From Comamonadaceae bacterium (GTDB taxonomy: Bacteria; Pseudomonadota; Gammaproteobacteria; Burkholderiales; Burkholderiaceae_C), in assembly GCA_027490485.1 (NCBI GenBank), contig JAIXYA010000316.1, forward strand, positions 1 through 13,139: a stretch of 13,139 nucleotides of DNA, written 5' to 3'. Under the pieces are notes generated by a model, which was given only the letters and a program-made list of their open reading frames with translations, was not told where the DNA came from and did no database searches. The translations under genes and the position numbers were made by a program. Each line of letters starts with the position of its first letter. The stretch's first letter is position 1. Positions 1 to 8,447 of this stretch are shown here, in pieces.

Positions 1-1173
1 GACTGCAGTTTGTATGTGACCTTGGAGCCTTGTGCCATGTGCGTGGGTGCCATGATGCATTCAAGGCTAAAGCGGGTGGTGTGGGGCGCTACAGAACCCA
101 AGACAGGTGCTGCTGGCTCGGTGGTGGATTTGTTTGCCAACCCCCAGTTGAACCACCACACCCACCATCAAGGCGGTGTCATGGCTGACGAGGCTAGCCA
201 ATTGCTGCAAGATTTTTTCAAAGCCCAAAGAGCACTGCACAAACAATATGCGCCCACGCCTTTGCGCGATGACGCCCTGCGCACCCCCGATGCTTGCTTT
301 GCAGACATCCCTGACTACCCTTGGCAGCCCCACTACCTGAGCGAATTACCCAGTCTGAACGGACTGCGACTGCACTACCTTGACGAAGGCCCCAAGGAAG
401 CAGCTGTAACTTGGCTGTGTTTGCATGGCAACCCCGCCTGGAGTTACCTTTACCGCAAAATGATCCCTGTGTTTTTGGCTGCTGGCCACCGTGTGGTGGC
501 ACCTGATATGCCGGGTTTTGGCAAGAGCGACAAGCCCAAAAAAGACAGCGCCCACCGTTTTGGCTGGCACCGTCAAGTGTTGCTGCAGTTTGTTGACGCG
601 TTGGATTTGCAAGGCATCCACTTGGTGGTGCAAGACTGGGGTGGCATCTTGGGCCTGACCCTGCCCATGGCGGCACCTGAGCGCTACCAAGGTTTGCTGT
701 TGATGAACACCACCTTGGCGACGGCACAACAACCTTTGAGCACAGGTTTTTTAGCTTGGCGTCAAATGTGCGCTGACAAACCCCTGTTTGATGTGGGGCG
801 CTTGTTTGGCAGAGGCAATCCGTATATGTCTGAAGCCGAATGCGCTGCCTACAACGTGCCATTTCCCGATGCAGGTCACCGAGCAGCTTTGCGAGCCTTC
901 CCGCCCATGGTGCCGGAGTTCGAATACAGCGAAGGTGCAGACATTTCGCGTGAAGCCCAAACCTTTTGGCAGCACGAGTGGACGGGTAAAAGTTTCATGG
1001 CGGTTGGTGCGCAAGACCCTGTCTTGGGTATGGAGGTGATGCAGGCTTTGCGTGAACACATTCGCCATTGTCCAGAGCCGATGGTCTTGCCTCAAGCGGG
1101 TCATTTTGTGCAAGAGCATGGCGAAGTGATTGCCCAAGCGTCCATCAAGGCTTTGGCGGCAGACACCCTCTAG
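1..1173 (+). CDS. tadA: TadA-haloalkane dehalogenase fusion protein (5' end missing)
   Basis: The frame is open from base 1, so the gene starts upstream. Bases 1 to about 246 encode the C-terminal half of TadA, which deaminates adenosine-34 to inosine in tRNA-Arg(ACG). The zinc motif PCAMC is at 28-42, followed by a KTGAAGS stretch and the MADEA..LLQDFF helix; the HAE motif lies outside the window. After a short linker (about 247-270) the same frame encodes a full subfamily-I haloalkane dehalogenase starting at ALRTPD. Visible are HGNPAWSYLYRKMIP, nucleophile Asp (634-636) in VVQDWGG with halide-binding Trp next to it, a second halide Trp (757-759) in FLAW, acid Asp (1015-1017) in QDPVLG, and catalytic His (1102-1104) in AGHFVQE. 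From memory the closest characterised relative is DhlA, which hydrolyses 1,2-dichloroethane. No internal start with a ribosome site is seen at the junction, so I infer a true fusion. The natural substrate is unknown. Confidence 0.9.
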   Translation, partial: DCSLYVTLEPCAMCVGAMMHSRLKRVVWGATEPKTGAAGSVVDLFANPQLNHHTHHQGGVMADEASQLLQDFFKAQRALHKQYAPTPLRDDALRTPDACFADIPDYPWQPHYLSELPSLNGLRLHYLDEGPKEAAVTWLCLHGNPAWSYLYRKMIPVFLAAGHRVVAPDMPGFGKSDKPKKDSAHRFGWHRQVLLQFVDALDLQGIHLVVQDWGGILGLTLPMAAPERYQGLLLMNTTLATAQQPLSTGFLAWRQMCADKPLFDVGRLFGRGNPYMSEAECAAYNVPFPDAGHRAALRAFPPMVPEFEYSEGADISREAQTFWQHEWTGKSFMAVGAQDPVLGMEVMQALREHIRHCPEPMVLPQAGHFVQEHGEVIAQASIKALAADTL

Positions 1174-1217
1174 ACTATGCGCTTTTATGGCGATGGCTTT
1201 TGAGCATTGAACCCCCT

Positions 1218-2144
1218 ATGCATATTTACCTGATTTCCCCCTCTGGCGCGGTGCGTGACAAGGCCGCTTTGCGACTGGGCGTTAAGCGTTTGAAGCAACT
1301 CGGCCACGATGTAGAGCTTGACCCTGACGCTTTGAGCACCGAGCAACGCTTTGCTGGCGACGATGACGCTCGTGTGTTGGCGGTGTCTCGTGCTGCGGCC
1401 AGTGGCGCAGATGTGGTGATGCTCACCCGGGGTGGCTATGGCCTCACGCGTACCTTGAAGCGCTTGCCCTACAAAGCCATCGCAGCTTCCATTAAGAGCG
1501 GTACGCAATGGGTGGGTCACAGCGACTTCACCGCTTTGCAACTGGCTTTGCTGGCCAAGACCGGTGCCTGCACCTGGGCGGGACCCCACGCTTGTGCCGA
1601 CTTTGGTCGCCCAGACATGGACGACATCACCTTGGCGTGTTTTGAGGACATGAGCCAAGGGCGAGGCGAGGGTGCTGGCTGGAAACTGCCCGCCAAAGAC
1701 CTTGAACACTTGCCTAAGAAAAACCTGCTGGCAGAAAACGCCCCCTTGTGGGGTGGCAATTTGAGCGTGTTGTGCAGCTTGGTTGGTACGCCTTATTTCC
1801 CCGATGTTCAAGGTGGTGTGCTGTTTTTGGAGGACGTGGCAGAACACCCTTACCGCCTAGAGCGAATGCTGACCCAATTGCTGCATGCAGGCGTGTTGGC
1901 GCAGCAAAAAGCCATCGTGCTGGGGGCTTTCACCGACTACAAGCTCACGCCCCACGACAAAGGTTTCAAGCTGCCAACCGTGGTGGATTGGCTGCGCGCA
2001 CAGCTCAAAACACCGGTGCTGACCGGTTTGCCTTTTGGCCATGTGCCTACCAAGCTGTGCCTGCCGGTCGGAAAACCCGTCACCTTGCTGCGTGAAGGCC
2101 GCGAAGCATTTTTGTTGTGGGCCCACCCTCACCATGGACACTGA
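1218..2144 (+). CDS. ldcA: LD-carboxypeptidase (peptidase family S66)
   Basis: A 308-residue protein of the LdcA/MccF family. These cytoplasmic serine peptidases remove the terminal D-Ala from murein tetrapeptides after an L-centre and so serve peptidoglycan recycling. Visible are the N-terminal IYLISPSG strand, TRGGYG (residues 70-75), nucleophile elbow GHSD with Ser102, the block [30 protein letters not shown] carrying the expected catalytic Glu near 205-209, and GHVPTK with catalytic His275. Length is normal for the family. I chose the ATG at 1218 because [10 protein letters not shown] matches where family members begin; an upstream in-frame ATG at 1068 would overlap the dehalogenase gene by over 100 bases. 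The gene starts 44 bases after the fusion gene and shares 11 bases with the next gene, so all three are probably cotranscribed. No sec signal is present, which fits a cytoplasmic enzyme. Confidence 0.9.
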   Translation: MHIYLISPSGAVRDKAALRLGVKRLKQLGHDVELDPDALSTEQRFAGDDDARVLAVSRAAASGADVVMLTRGGYGLTRTLKRLPYKAIAASIKSGTQWVGHSDFTALQLALLAKTGACTWAGPHACADFGRPDMDDITLACFEDMSQGRGEGAGWKLPAKDLEHLPKKNLLAENAPLWGGNLSVLCSLVGTPYFPDVQGGVLFLEDVAEHPYRLERMLTQLLHAGVLAQQKAIVLGAFTDYKLTPHDKGFKLPTVVDWLRAQLKTPVLTGLPFGHVPTKLCLPVGKPVTLLREGREAFLLWAHPHHGH

Positions 2145-3231
2145 TGCCATCGTCATAGGCGCTGGGGTCGTGGGTTTGGCGGTGGCCCGAGCTTTGGCTT
2201 TGCAGTCGCCTGGCACCAACGTGTGGGTGCTGGAAGCTGCAGACGCCATCGGTACCGGTACCAGTTCGCGCAACAGCGAGGTCTTGCACGCTGGCATTTA
2301 TTACCCCGCTGGGTCTTTGAAAGCCAAGTTGTGCGTCAAAGGCCACGCCTTGCTGACCGCCTATTTGCAAGAGCGTGGTTTGCCGTTTTGGTTGTGCGGC
2401 AAATTGATTGTGGCTTCCTCTCCTGATCAACTGCCAGCCTTGAAAACCTTGCAGGCCAAGGCCTTAGCAAACGGTGTGGCTTTGACATGGTTAGACGCTG
2501 AACAGGCTTTGGCCATGGAACCGGCGCTGTCTTGTGTAGCGGCCCTCTATTCACCCCGCACCGGTTTGGTCGACAGCCATGCGCTGATGCTGAGTTTGCA
2601 AGCTGATGTGGAAAACGCAGGCGGCATGGTGGTTTTGCACACCCGTATGCAAAGTGCCCATCCCACAGGTCAAGGTTGGGAGGTCGTGACCGAAGACGGC
2701 ACCCGTCTACAGACCCCTGTGCTGGTCAACTGTGCGGGACTGGATGCGCCCTTGTTGGCACAACGTATTGAGGGCTTGGCTGCCCAGCATGTGCCCAAAG
2801 CGTTTTACGCCAAGGGAAGTTACTTTTCTTTGACAGGCAAATCGCCGTTTTCTCACCTGATTTACCCCTTGCCCAGCGAAGCAGGCCTTGGCGTTCACCT
2901 GACCTTGGACATGGGCAAACAAGCCAAATTTGGCCCTGACGTGGAATGGGTAGACGCGCCAGACGACTACACCGTCCGCCCCGAACGTGTCGCGCCCTTT
3001 GCCGACGAGATACGCCGCTACTGGCCAGGCCTGCCAGACAATGCCTTGCAACCGGCATATGCAGGTATCCGCCCGAAAATCGTCGGACCCGATTCACCCG
3101 CAGCAGACTTTGTGGTGCAAGGTCCCGCTGTGCATGGTCTGCCTGGCTTGGTGAACCTGTTTGGCATCGAGTCGCCGGGGTTGACCAGCTGTTTGGCGCT
3201 GGGCGAGGAAGTGGTGCAGGCTTTGTCATAG
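2134..3231 (+). CDS. FAD-dependent oxidoreductase, L-2-hydroxyglutarate dehydrogenase-like
   Basis: A 365-residue flavoprotein of the DAO superfamily. The Rossmann FAD motif GAGVVG is at residues 9-14, followed by an acidic residue (Glu34) at the end of the second strand for the FAD ribose. The block [20 protein letters not shown] (44-63) and the C-terminal GIESPGLTS (344-352) are hallmarks of the L2HGDH/LhgD group, which oxidises L-2-hydroxyglutarate to 2-oxoglutarate and passes electrons to an acceptor. It is shorter than LhgO proteins (about 400-420 residues by recall), so the substrate may be another 2-hydroxy acid. The ATG at 2134 lies 11 bases before the ldcA stop and the first residues lead directly into the FAD strand, which supports that start and translational coupling. 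No membrane segment is seen. Glycerol-3-phosphate or amino-acid oxidases are related alternatives, but the N-terminal block argues against them. Confidence 0.82.
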   Translation: MDTDAIVIGAGVVGLAVARALALQSPGTNVWVLEAADAIGTGTSSRNSEVLHAGIYYPAGSLKAKLCVKGHALLTAYLQERGLPFWLCGKLIVASSPDQLPALKTLQAKALANGVALTWLDAEQALAMEPALSCVAALYSPRTGLVDSHALMLSLQADVENAGGMVVLHTRMQSAHPTGQGWEVVTEDGTRLQTPVLVNCAGLDAPLLAQRIEGLAAQHVPKAFYAKGSYFSLTGKSPFSHLIYPLPSEAGLGVHLTLDMGKQAKFGPDVEWVDAPDDYTVRPERVAPFADEIRRYWPGLPDNALQPAYAGIRPKIVGPDSPAADFVVQGPAVHGLPGLVNLFGIESPGLTSCLALGEEVVQALS

Positions 3232-3250
3232 CGCCTGCCTACAATCTAAT
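3223..3250 (+). promoter_or_regulatory. Candidate sigma-70 promoter for the ALDH-acylase operon
   Basis: TTGTCA (3223-3228) and TCTAAT (3245-3250) each match 5 of 6 consensus bases with a 16-base spacer, and an alternative -10 TACAAT overlaps at 3240-3245. The -35 box overlaps the end of the preceding gene. Predicted transcription would begin near 3257, leaving about 22 bases before the ATG at 3279, which has a good GGAG ribosome site at 3270-3273. This is inference from sequence alone. Confidence 0.42.
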
Positions 3251-3278
3251 TTTTTCTTATTGACACACCGGAGTTTGC

Positions 3279-4709
3279 ATGACCACTTACGACAGCCACT
3301 ACATCAACGGCGCTTGGCACAAGGCCCACAACCCCGCGGTGTTTGAGGTACATGACTCCACCACCGAAGAGGTCATGGCGACCGTTCCCCAAGGCACGGC
3401 AGAAGAAGCCACCCAGGCCGTGTTGGCCGCACGGGCAGCTTTCCCCGCATGGTCTGCGCTCAGTGTGGAAGAGCGCTGTGTATATATAGACAAAATCGTT
3501 GCTGGCCTGAAAGCTCGCACAGAAGAGATGGGCACTGCGATTGCCCGCGAGGTGGGCATGCCCATCAAGATGGCCAAGATGATTCAGGTCGGTGGCCCCA
3601 TCTTCAACTGGGGCAATGCCGCCAAAGCTGCCCGTGCCTTTCATTGGCAAGAGCAGGTGGGCAATTCGCTGGTGGTGCGTGAACCGATTGGCGTGGTCGG
3701 CTGCATCACACCTTGGAATTTCCCGCTCAACCAAATCACTTTAAAAGTAGCACCCGCGCTGGCAGCGGGTTGCACCGTGGTGTTGAAGCCCAGCGAAATC
3801 GCCCCTGTCAACGCCATGATCTTGGCCGACATCATCCATGCAGCAGGCCTGCCTGCAGGCGTGTTCAACCTGGTCAATGGCTTGGGGCCGGTGGTCGGCG
3901 AAGTGCTGGCCAGCCACCCGGAAGTGGACATGGTGAGCTTTACCGGTTCTACCCGTGCGGGCAAACGGGTGGCTGAATTAGCCGCCGCTACGGTCAAGCG
4001 TGTCACGCTGGAATTGGGTGGCAAATCTGCCAGCGTGATCTTGCCCGACGCCGATTTGGCGGCCGCTGTCAAAGGCACGATTGGCGCTTGTTTGCTCAAC
4101 AGCGGTCAAACCTGTTCTGCCCACACCCGCATGTTGGTGCCGGCCAATCGATATGACGAAGTCAAAACCTTGGTGCAAGCCACCATCGCCAAATTCACCT
4201 TAGGTGCCAGCTTGGACGAAAACAGCCGCTTAGGCCCCTTGGTCAGTGCATCGCAACGCGAACGCGTGCTGGGTTTTATCCGACAAGGTTTGGAGGAGGG
4301 CGCGGAACTCGTGGCAGGCGGTCCCGACAAACCCGCGTTTGTCAAAGGCTATTTCGTTCATCCCACGGTGTTGCGTGTGAAACCTAACGACACCTTGGCC
4401 CGGGAAGAAATTTTCGGTCCCGTGCTGGTCATCCTGACCTATGACACCGAAGAGGAAGCGATTCACATCGCCAACGACACGATTTACGGCTTGGGCGGTG
4501 GTGTGTGGAGTGTCGACCAAGACCATGCGGTGGCGGTGGCCAGACAAATCCGCACGGGGCAAGTTGACATCAATGGCGGGCCGTTCAACGGCAACGCGCC
4601 TTTTGGTGGCTACAAACAATCCGGTAATGGCCGTGAAAACGGACGCTATGGCTTGGAAGAGTTCTTGGAATACAAGGCCATGCAATTTCCGGTGGCGACC
4701 AAAGCATGA
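3279..4709 (+). CDS. NAD(P)-dependent aldehyde dehydrogenase family protein
   Basis: A 476-residue cytoplasmic enzyme of the ALDH superfamily, which oxidises an aldehyde to its carboxylic acid with NAD(P)+. All key elements are visible: TPWNFPL with oxyanion Asn147, the cofactor-binding Lys170 in [13 protein letters not shown] (221-228), general base Glu245 in LELGGKS, nucleophile Cys279 in NSGQTC, and EEIFGPV (376-382) with the second cofactor-site Glu. Length is standard. The start at 3279 is fixed by a GGAG ribosome site five bases upstream. The stop overlaps the next start by four bases (ATGA, 4706-4709), so the acylase is translationally coupled. The substrate cannot be read from the sequence. 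Neighbours allow several guesses, including aldehydes arising from dehalogenase products or from amine or alcohol breakdown, but none is proven. Confidence 0.92.
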   Translation: MTTYDSHYINGAWHKAHNPAVFEVHDSTTEEVMATVPQGTAEEATQAVLAARAAFPAWSALSVEERCVYIDKIVAGLKARTEEMGTAIAREVGMPIKMAKMIQVGGPIFNWGNAAKAARAFHWQEQVGNSLVVREPIGVVGCITPWNFPLNQITLKVAPALAAGCTVVLKPSEIAPVNAMILADIIHAAGLPAGVFNLVNGLGPVVGEVLASHPEVDMVSFTGSTRAGKRVAELAAATVKRVTLELGGKSASVILPDADLAAAVKGTIGACLLNSGQTCSAHTRMLVPANRYDEVKTLVQATIAKFTLGASLDENSRLGPLVSASQRERVLGFIRQGLEEGAELVAGGPDKPAFVKGYFVHPTVLRVKPNDTLAREEIFGPVLVILTYDTEEEAIHIANDTIYGLGGGVWSVDQDHAVAVARQIRTGQVDINGGPFNGNAPFGGYKQSGNGRENGRYGLEEFLEYKAMQFPVATKA

Positions 4710-7138
4710 AGGCCCGTTTTCTGTGGGGGGCAGGGGGCTTGTTGGCCTTGGTGCTGGTGGTGCTCGGCGCTGTCGGTGTGTACCTGATGAGAGCGCAACC
4801 TCAGCACGAGGGCACTTTACGCGTCGCAGGCTTGAAATCCAGCGTGAAAGTTTCCCGCGATGGTGCAGGTGTGGTGCACATCGAGGGAGACTCCATGACC
4901 GACACCGCGTTTGCGCTGGGGTTTACCCATGCCCAAGAACGCGGTTGGCAACTTGAGTTCAATCGCCGCATCATGCATGGCGAATTGGCCGAGATTTTGG
5001 GCGAAGCTGCTTTGCCGGTGGACAAATTACTGCGCACCTTGGGCATTTACCAAGTGGCGCAAAAGCAATATGCCGCTTACCCTGAAGATGTGAAAGCCAC
5101 CTTGCAGGCCTACAGCAAAGGCATTCAAGCGTTTTACGCTTCTGGCAACCAAACCTTGTCGCCCGAGTTCTTGCTGCTGGGCACCAAGCCCGGTGGCCGC
5201 AGTGGCGTGGCGTGGGAGCCTGCCGACAGCGTGGGTTGGGCGCTGATGATGGCACTTGATTTAGGCGGTAACTGGGGCCAAGAAATCTCTCGTTTAAGCG
5301 TCGCCAAAGTGCTGGATACCCAACGCTTGTGGGAGTTGTACCCCGGCTATCCTGGCGAAGCACCCGCCACCACAGTGGATTTGGCCAAGTTATACAAAGA
5401 GCTGGGGGTGTATTCCAGCAAGGTGAGCACTTCGGGCAGCGCATCTTCAAGCAGTCACGCCAGTTTGGCCGTCCCATTTTTAGGCGAGCCTGGCTTGGTT
5501 GAAGGTAAGGGCAGCAATAACTGGGTGATCTCGGGCGAGCGAACTGCTTCGGGCAAGCCTTTGCTGGCTAACGATCCGCATTTGGGCTTGGGCACACCGG
5601 CCATCTGGTTTTATGCCCACCTGAAGTCACCTGAACAAAACGTCATCGGTGCCACTTTGCCCGGCATGCCTTTGGTGGTCTTGGGCCACAACAGCCATGT
5701 GGCTTGGGGTTTCACCAATACCGGCCCCGATGTGCAAGACCTGTATTTGGAAAAAATCAACCCTTCCAACCCCTTGCAGTACCAAACCCCAGACGGTTGG
5801 CAGGCTTTTGTGTCGCGCCAAGAAACCATCCGCGTCAAAGGCAAGCCTGATGTGGTTCACACGGTGCGCAGCACCCGCCATGGCCCCGTATTGAGTGATG
5901 CGCAAAGCGCTCACGCTGACATCATTGACACCAGTAAATTTGTGTTGGCCTTGCGCTGGGCAGCTTTGGACGAGGACAACCGCACCTTGATGGCAGGCAT
6001 TCGCGGTAGCCAAGCCAAAACCATCAACGACTTCTTTGAAGCGTTCAAGGATTACCACTCTCCCATGCAAAACGTGGTGGTGGCCGACGACCAAGGACGT
6101 ATTGCTTATAAAGCCATTGGCAAAGTGCCCGTTCGCAAGGCGGATAACGATTTGATGGGTATGGCACCCGCGCCGGGTTGGGACGCCAAATACGACTGGG
6201 CAGGCTGGTTGCCCATGGCGCAAACCCCTGAGGACTTAGGGCAAAAGGGCTGGATAGCCACCGCCAATCAACGCATCACGCCAGAAGGCTACCCCCATTT
6301 CTTGGGTCAAGACTGGGTAGCGCCGCACCGCATGGACCGCATCACCCAGATGATCGAAGCCAAGCCCCAACACGATATCCAGAGCATGAAAACCATGCAA
6401 AACGATGTTTTGTCTTTATCGACCCAGCGCTTGATGCCTCATCTTTTGGCCGCTCAATCCAGCCATGCCTTGGCACCTGCCGCCATGAAGGTTTTGCAAA
6501 GTTTCAATGGCGAGATGAAGACAGAAGAGGCGGCTCCCTTGATCTTTGCTTTTTGGGCTGATGAGTTGACCCGCGCTTTGGTTGAACCCCAGTTGGGCAA
6601 AGAGCTGTTTAAGGCTCAGTACGGTAAGCGCCATTTCCGCAGCTTTTTGGAAGACACCATGGACAAGCAAGACGGCTTTTGGTGTGCGCCCAAGTCCTGT
6701 GCTGACCAAGCCAGCGAAGCTTTCACCCGTGCTTTGGAACGTTTGTCCAAGGACCAGGGCAAGGATGTCGCACATTGGCAATGGGGCAAAGCGCACATGG
6801 CCATCAGCAGCCACCGGCCTTTGGGTCAGTCGCCATTTTTGGCTAAATGGTTGGATGTGGTTGAACCCAGCCCAGGAGACCCGTTCAGCGTCAATGTCGG
6901 CACCTATTGGTTAAACGAAACCCATGAACCGTTTGCCAGTCGGCATGCGCCGTCCATGCGCGCAATCTATGACTTGAGTGATTTGCAAAACTCTTTGTTC
7001 ATTTACCAAACGGGCCAAAGCGGCGTCATAGGTTCTGAACGCTATAAAGACATGTCCCATGAATGGGCCACGGGCCAATACAGACCGCTGCAAATGACAC
7101 CGAGCACCCAAGCCAGCCTGTTAACACTCAAACCTTGA
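4706..7138 (+). CDS. Penicillin acylase family Ntn hydrolase (possible AHL acylase)
   Basis: An 810-residue precursor of the penicillin G acylase/PvdQ/QuiP family. These are periplasmic amidases that cleave themselves into alpha and beta chains and hydrolyse N-acyl amides such as beta-lactams or acyl-homoserine lactones. Residues 5-28 form a hydrophobic N-terminal segment, either a signal peptide or an anchor with no obvious AxA site. The alpha region carries [11 protein letters not shown] and [13 protein letters not shown] Ser-rich stretch (241-254) precedes the cleavage site GKGSNNW, where Ser270 (codon 5513-5515) would be the new beta N-terminus and nucleophile. His292 in NDPHLGLG and [14 protein letters not shown] follow, as expected for the beta chain. 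A Cys pair in [10 protein letters not shown] may form a disulfide. The length resembles QuiP more than the canonical penicillin acylases. Expression depends on the ALDH gene through the ATGA overlap. The substrate is undetermined. Confidence 0.87.
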   Translation: MKARFLWGAGGLLALVLVVLGAVGVYLMRAQPQHEGTLRVAGLKSSVKVSRDGAGVVHIEGDSMTDTAFALGFTHAQERGWQLEFNRRIMHGELAEILGEAALPVDKLLRTLGIYQVAQKQYAAYPEDVKATLQAYSKGIQAFYASGNQTLSPEFLLLGTKPGGRSGVAWEPADSVGWALMMALDLGGNWGQEISRLSVAKVLDTQRLWELYPGYPGEAPATTVDLAKLYKELGVYSSKVSTSGSASSSSHASLAVPFLGEPGLVEGKGSNNWVISGERTASGKPLLANDPHLGLGTPAIWFYAHLKSPEQNVIGATLPGMPLVVLGHNSHVAWGFTNTGPDVQDLYLEKINPSNPLQYQTPDGWQAFVSRQETIRVKGKPDVVHTVRSTRHGPVLSDAQSAHADIIDTSKFVLALRWAALDEDNRTLMAGIRGSQAKTINDFFEAFKDYHSPMQNVVVADDQGRIAYKAIGKVPVRKADNDLMGMAPAPGWDAKYDWAGWLPMAQTPEDLGQKGWIATANQRITPEGYPHFLGQDWVAPHRMDRITQMIEAKPQHDIQSMKTMQNDVLSLSTQRLMPHLLAAQSSHALAPAAMKVLQSFNGEMKTEEAAPLIFAFWADELTRALVEPQLGKELFKAQYGKRHFRSFLEDTMDKQDGFWCAPKSCADQASEAFTRALERLSKDQGKDVAHWQWGKAHMAISSHRPLGQSPFLAKWLDVVEPSPGDPFSVNVGTYWLNETHEPFASRHAPSMRAIYDLSDLQNSLFIYQTGQSGVIGSERYKDMSHEWATGQYRPLQMTPSTQASLLTLKP

Positions 7139-7151
7139 CTATCCTCTCATT

Positions 7152-7160
7152 TGATACGAT
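7152..7160 (+). promoter_or_regulatory. Possible extended -10 promoter before the DUF3365 gene
   Basis: TGATACGAT reads as a TGn extended -10 followed by TACGAT (4 of 6 consensus bases). A TTGACT at 7135-7140 lies upstream but at a poor distance (14 bases). The region up to the start codon at 7195 is clearly AT-richer than its surroundings. It would separate this gene from the acylase operon. The call is weak. Confidence 0.27.
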
Positions 7161-7194
7161 GTATATTATGTTAACCAATAAACAGGTATCCCAA

Positions 7195-7779
7195 ATGAAC
7201 CGAGTGAAACTTGCCCACATCCTTGCTGCCCTGTGTTTCATTGGGTTTTCAACCGCTCAGGCTCAAGACAGCGACTTGCTCAGCCAAAGCCGCGCAACCA
7301 GCCTAGGCATGCTCAAAGAGCTAGGACAAAAACTGCAGTCCGCCATGGCAGATGGCGGCGCAGTCAACGCCATTGGTGTGTGCAACACGCAAGCACCTGA
7401 AATCGCTGGTCGTGTGTCAGCACAAAACCAAGTCAAGCTCAGTCGCGTAGGCACACGCGCCAGAAACCCTGTCATGGGCGTGCCCAACGACTGGCAAGCC
7501 AAGGCTCTGGCGCAATTTGATGCGGCTTTGGCCCGTGGCGACAAACCCGCTGATCTGGAGTTTTCCGAAACGGTGGTCAAACCCGATGGCAGCAAGGAAT
7601 TCCATTTCGCCAAGCCCATCGTAATGCAGCCCATGTGCGTTGCTTGCCATGGCAGTTCTGACCAAATCAGCCCTGAAGTCAAAACCAAACTCAGCGAGCT
7701 GTACCCCAATGACAAGGCGGTGAACTACCAGCCAGGTCAGTTACGCGGCGCGGTGGTCTTAAGCCGCAGTGCTCCCTGA
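7195..7779 (+). CDS. Secreted c-type heme protein, DUF3365 (Tll0287-like)
   Basis: A 194-residue exported protein. Residues 1-23 form a signal peptide ending in AQA before QDSD. Residues 25-190 fit the DUF3365/Tll0287 fold: an N-terminal helix rich in Leu, the block IGVCNTQAPEIAG (60-72), a VGTRARNP stretch, the late heme motif CVACH (Cys148, Cys151, His152) and a C-terminal LRGAVVLS strand. Known members bind one c-type heme covalently in a PAS-like or GAF-like fold; a redox or gas-sensing role has been suggested but their function is not settled. I chose the ATG at 7195 because it gives a compact signal peptide and has an AGG eight bases upstream. In-frame ATGs at 7159 and 7168 would add a polar extension. 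It ends two bases before the convergent ankyrin gene stops. Heme attachment would need a cytochrome c maturation system, which is not in the window. Confidence 0.83.
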   Translation: MNRVKLAHILAALCFIGFSTAQAQDSDLLSQSRATSLGMLKELGQKLQSAMADGGAVNAIGVCNTQAPEIAGRVSAQNQVKLSRVGTRARNPVMGVPNDWQAKALAQFDAALARGDKPADLEFSETVVKPDGSKEFHFAKPIVMQPMCVACHGSSDQISPEVKTKLSELYPNDKAVNYQPGQLRGAVVLSRSAP

Positions 7780-7781
7780 AA

Positions 7782-8447
7782 TCAAGGTTTTGGGGGGTAT
7801 TTTTGCTGCCAAGCAGCTTGAAAAGCCTCTATATATTGCATTGATTCAGGCTTGTTGGCCTTGCGTGCAAATTCCAAAGCATTGATACCCAGCTGGTTTT
7901 GAATACGCGGGTCAGCGCCCTCTTCCAACAACAATTTGGTGGCCATGGGTGTGCCGTAATGCGCCGCCATCATCAGCGGTGTGGTGCCATTGGGCGACTC
8001 AGCGTCAAGGTAGGCGTGGTTTTCAACCAGCAACCGCATGATCTCGATGTTGCCCTTGGTGGCGGCATAGTGCAGCGGTGTCCAGCCTTTTTGGTTGACA
8101 TCTGCGCCCCGTTCGATCAGCTTTTTAGCCCAATCCAATTGGTTGGTGATGGCCGCCAGCATCAGCGGCGTTTCCATTTTGGGGTTGTGGATGCTCAGGT
8201 TGGTGGTTTTCCATTCCATCAGCACCTCGGCCACTTTGCGCGAAGACTTTTGCATGGCCAGCATCAGCGCTGGTTGGCCCTGTGGGCTGGGGCTGTCAGG
8301 GTCGAAACCGCGCTGCAAAAGTGCGGTCACCACCTCAGCATTGTCAAATTCGATGGCTTTGAAAAAGTCATCGTAGGATCCTGCTTTGACAGGAAAATAT
8401 ATAATAAAAACAACACTGAAAATAATATATTTAAAGTAATACTTCAA
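7782..8447 (-). CDS. Secreted ankyrin-repeat protein, last gene of the mltG operon
   Basis: A 221-residue protein. Residues 1-22 are a very hydrophobic signal peptide ending VKA before GSYDD, so it should enter the periplasm. The rest is five to six ankyrin repeats (roughly 24-56, 57-90, 91-120, 121-152, 154-186 and a weaker last one). The clear signatures are TPLMLAA, KGWTPLHYAATKGN, ADVN and GTTPLMMAAHYGTPMATKLLLEEGADP. Ankyrin repeats bind other proteins; the partner is unknown. The start is TTG (8447-8445), overlapping the tatD stop as TTGA, with a strong AAGGGG ribosome site seven bases upstream. No ATG or GTG start is available between the upstream in-frame stop and the signal peptide. 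The first 20 codons are far more AT-rich than the rest. The gene position suggests expression with mltG-tmk-holB-tatD, though no shared function is evident. Confidence 0.85.
   Translation of the reverse strand: MKYYFKYIIFSVVFIIYFPVKAGSYDDFFKAIEFDNAEVVTALLQRGFDPDSPSPQGQPALMLAMQKSSRKVAEVLMEWKTTNLSIHNPKMETPLMLAAITNQLDWAKKLIERGADVNQKGWTPLHYAATKGNIEIMRLLVENHAYLDAESPNGTTPLMMAAHYGTPMATKLLLEEGADPRIQNQLGINALEFARKANKPESMQYIEAFQAAWQQKYPPKP

Noticed and set aside
218..862. Long antisense open frame opposite the dehalogenase domain, and similar ones at 1185-1847, 5627-6223 and 8759-9382
   Set aside because: These are opposite strongly supported genes, have low-complexity or shadow-like composition, and show no recognisable motifs or ribosome sites.
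1068..1217. Upstream in-frame ATG extension of ldcA
   Set aside because: It would overlap the dehalogenase domain by more than 100 bases and adds residues with no family resemblance; [10 protein letters not shown] is the natural start.
2251..2262. Tandem GGTACCGGTACC
   Set aside because: It is a two-copy coincidence encoding Gly-Thr-Gly-Thr in the FAD enzyme; too short to be a repeat element.
3260..3265. Perfect TTGACA box just before the aldehyde dehydrogenase
   Set aside because: It lies only 13 bases before the start codon, so a matching -10 would fall inside the coding sequence; no in-place -10 supports it. The TTGTCA/TCTAAT pair upstream is better.
7776..7810. Possible terminator between the convergent DUF3365 and ankyrin genes (G-run followed by TATTTTT)
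   Set aside because: No inverted repeat precedes the T-rich stretch and it lies within the ankyrin coding sequence.
8386..8405. Plus-strand TTGACA and TATAAT, both perfect hexamers
   Set aside because: The spacer is only 8 bases, no plus-strand gene follows, and both fall in the AT-rich signal-peptide codons of the ankyrin gene.
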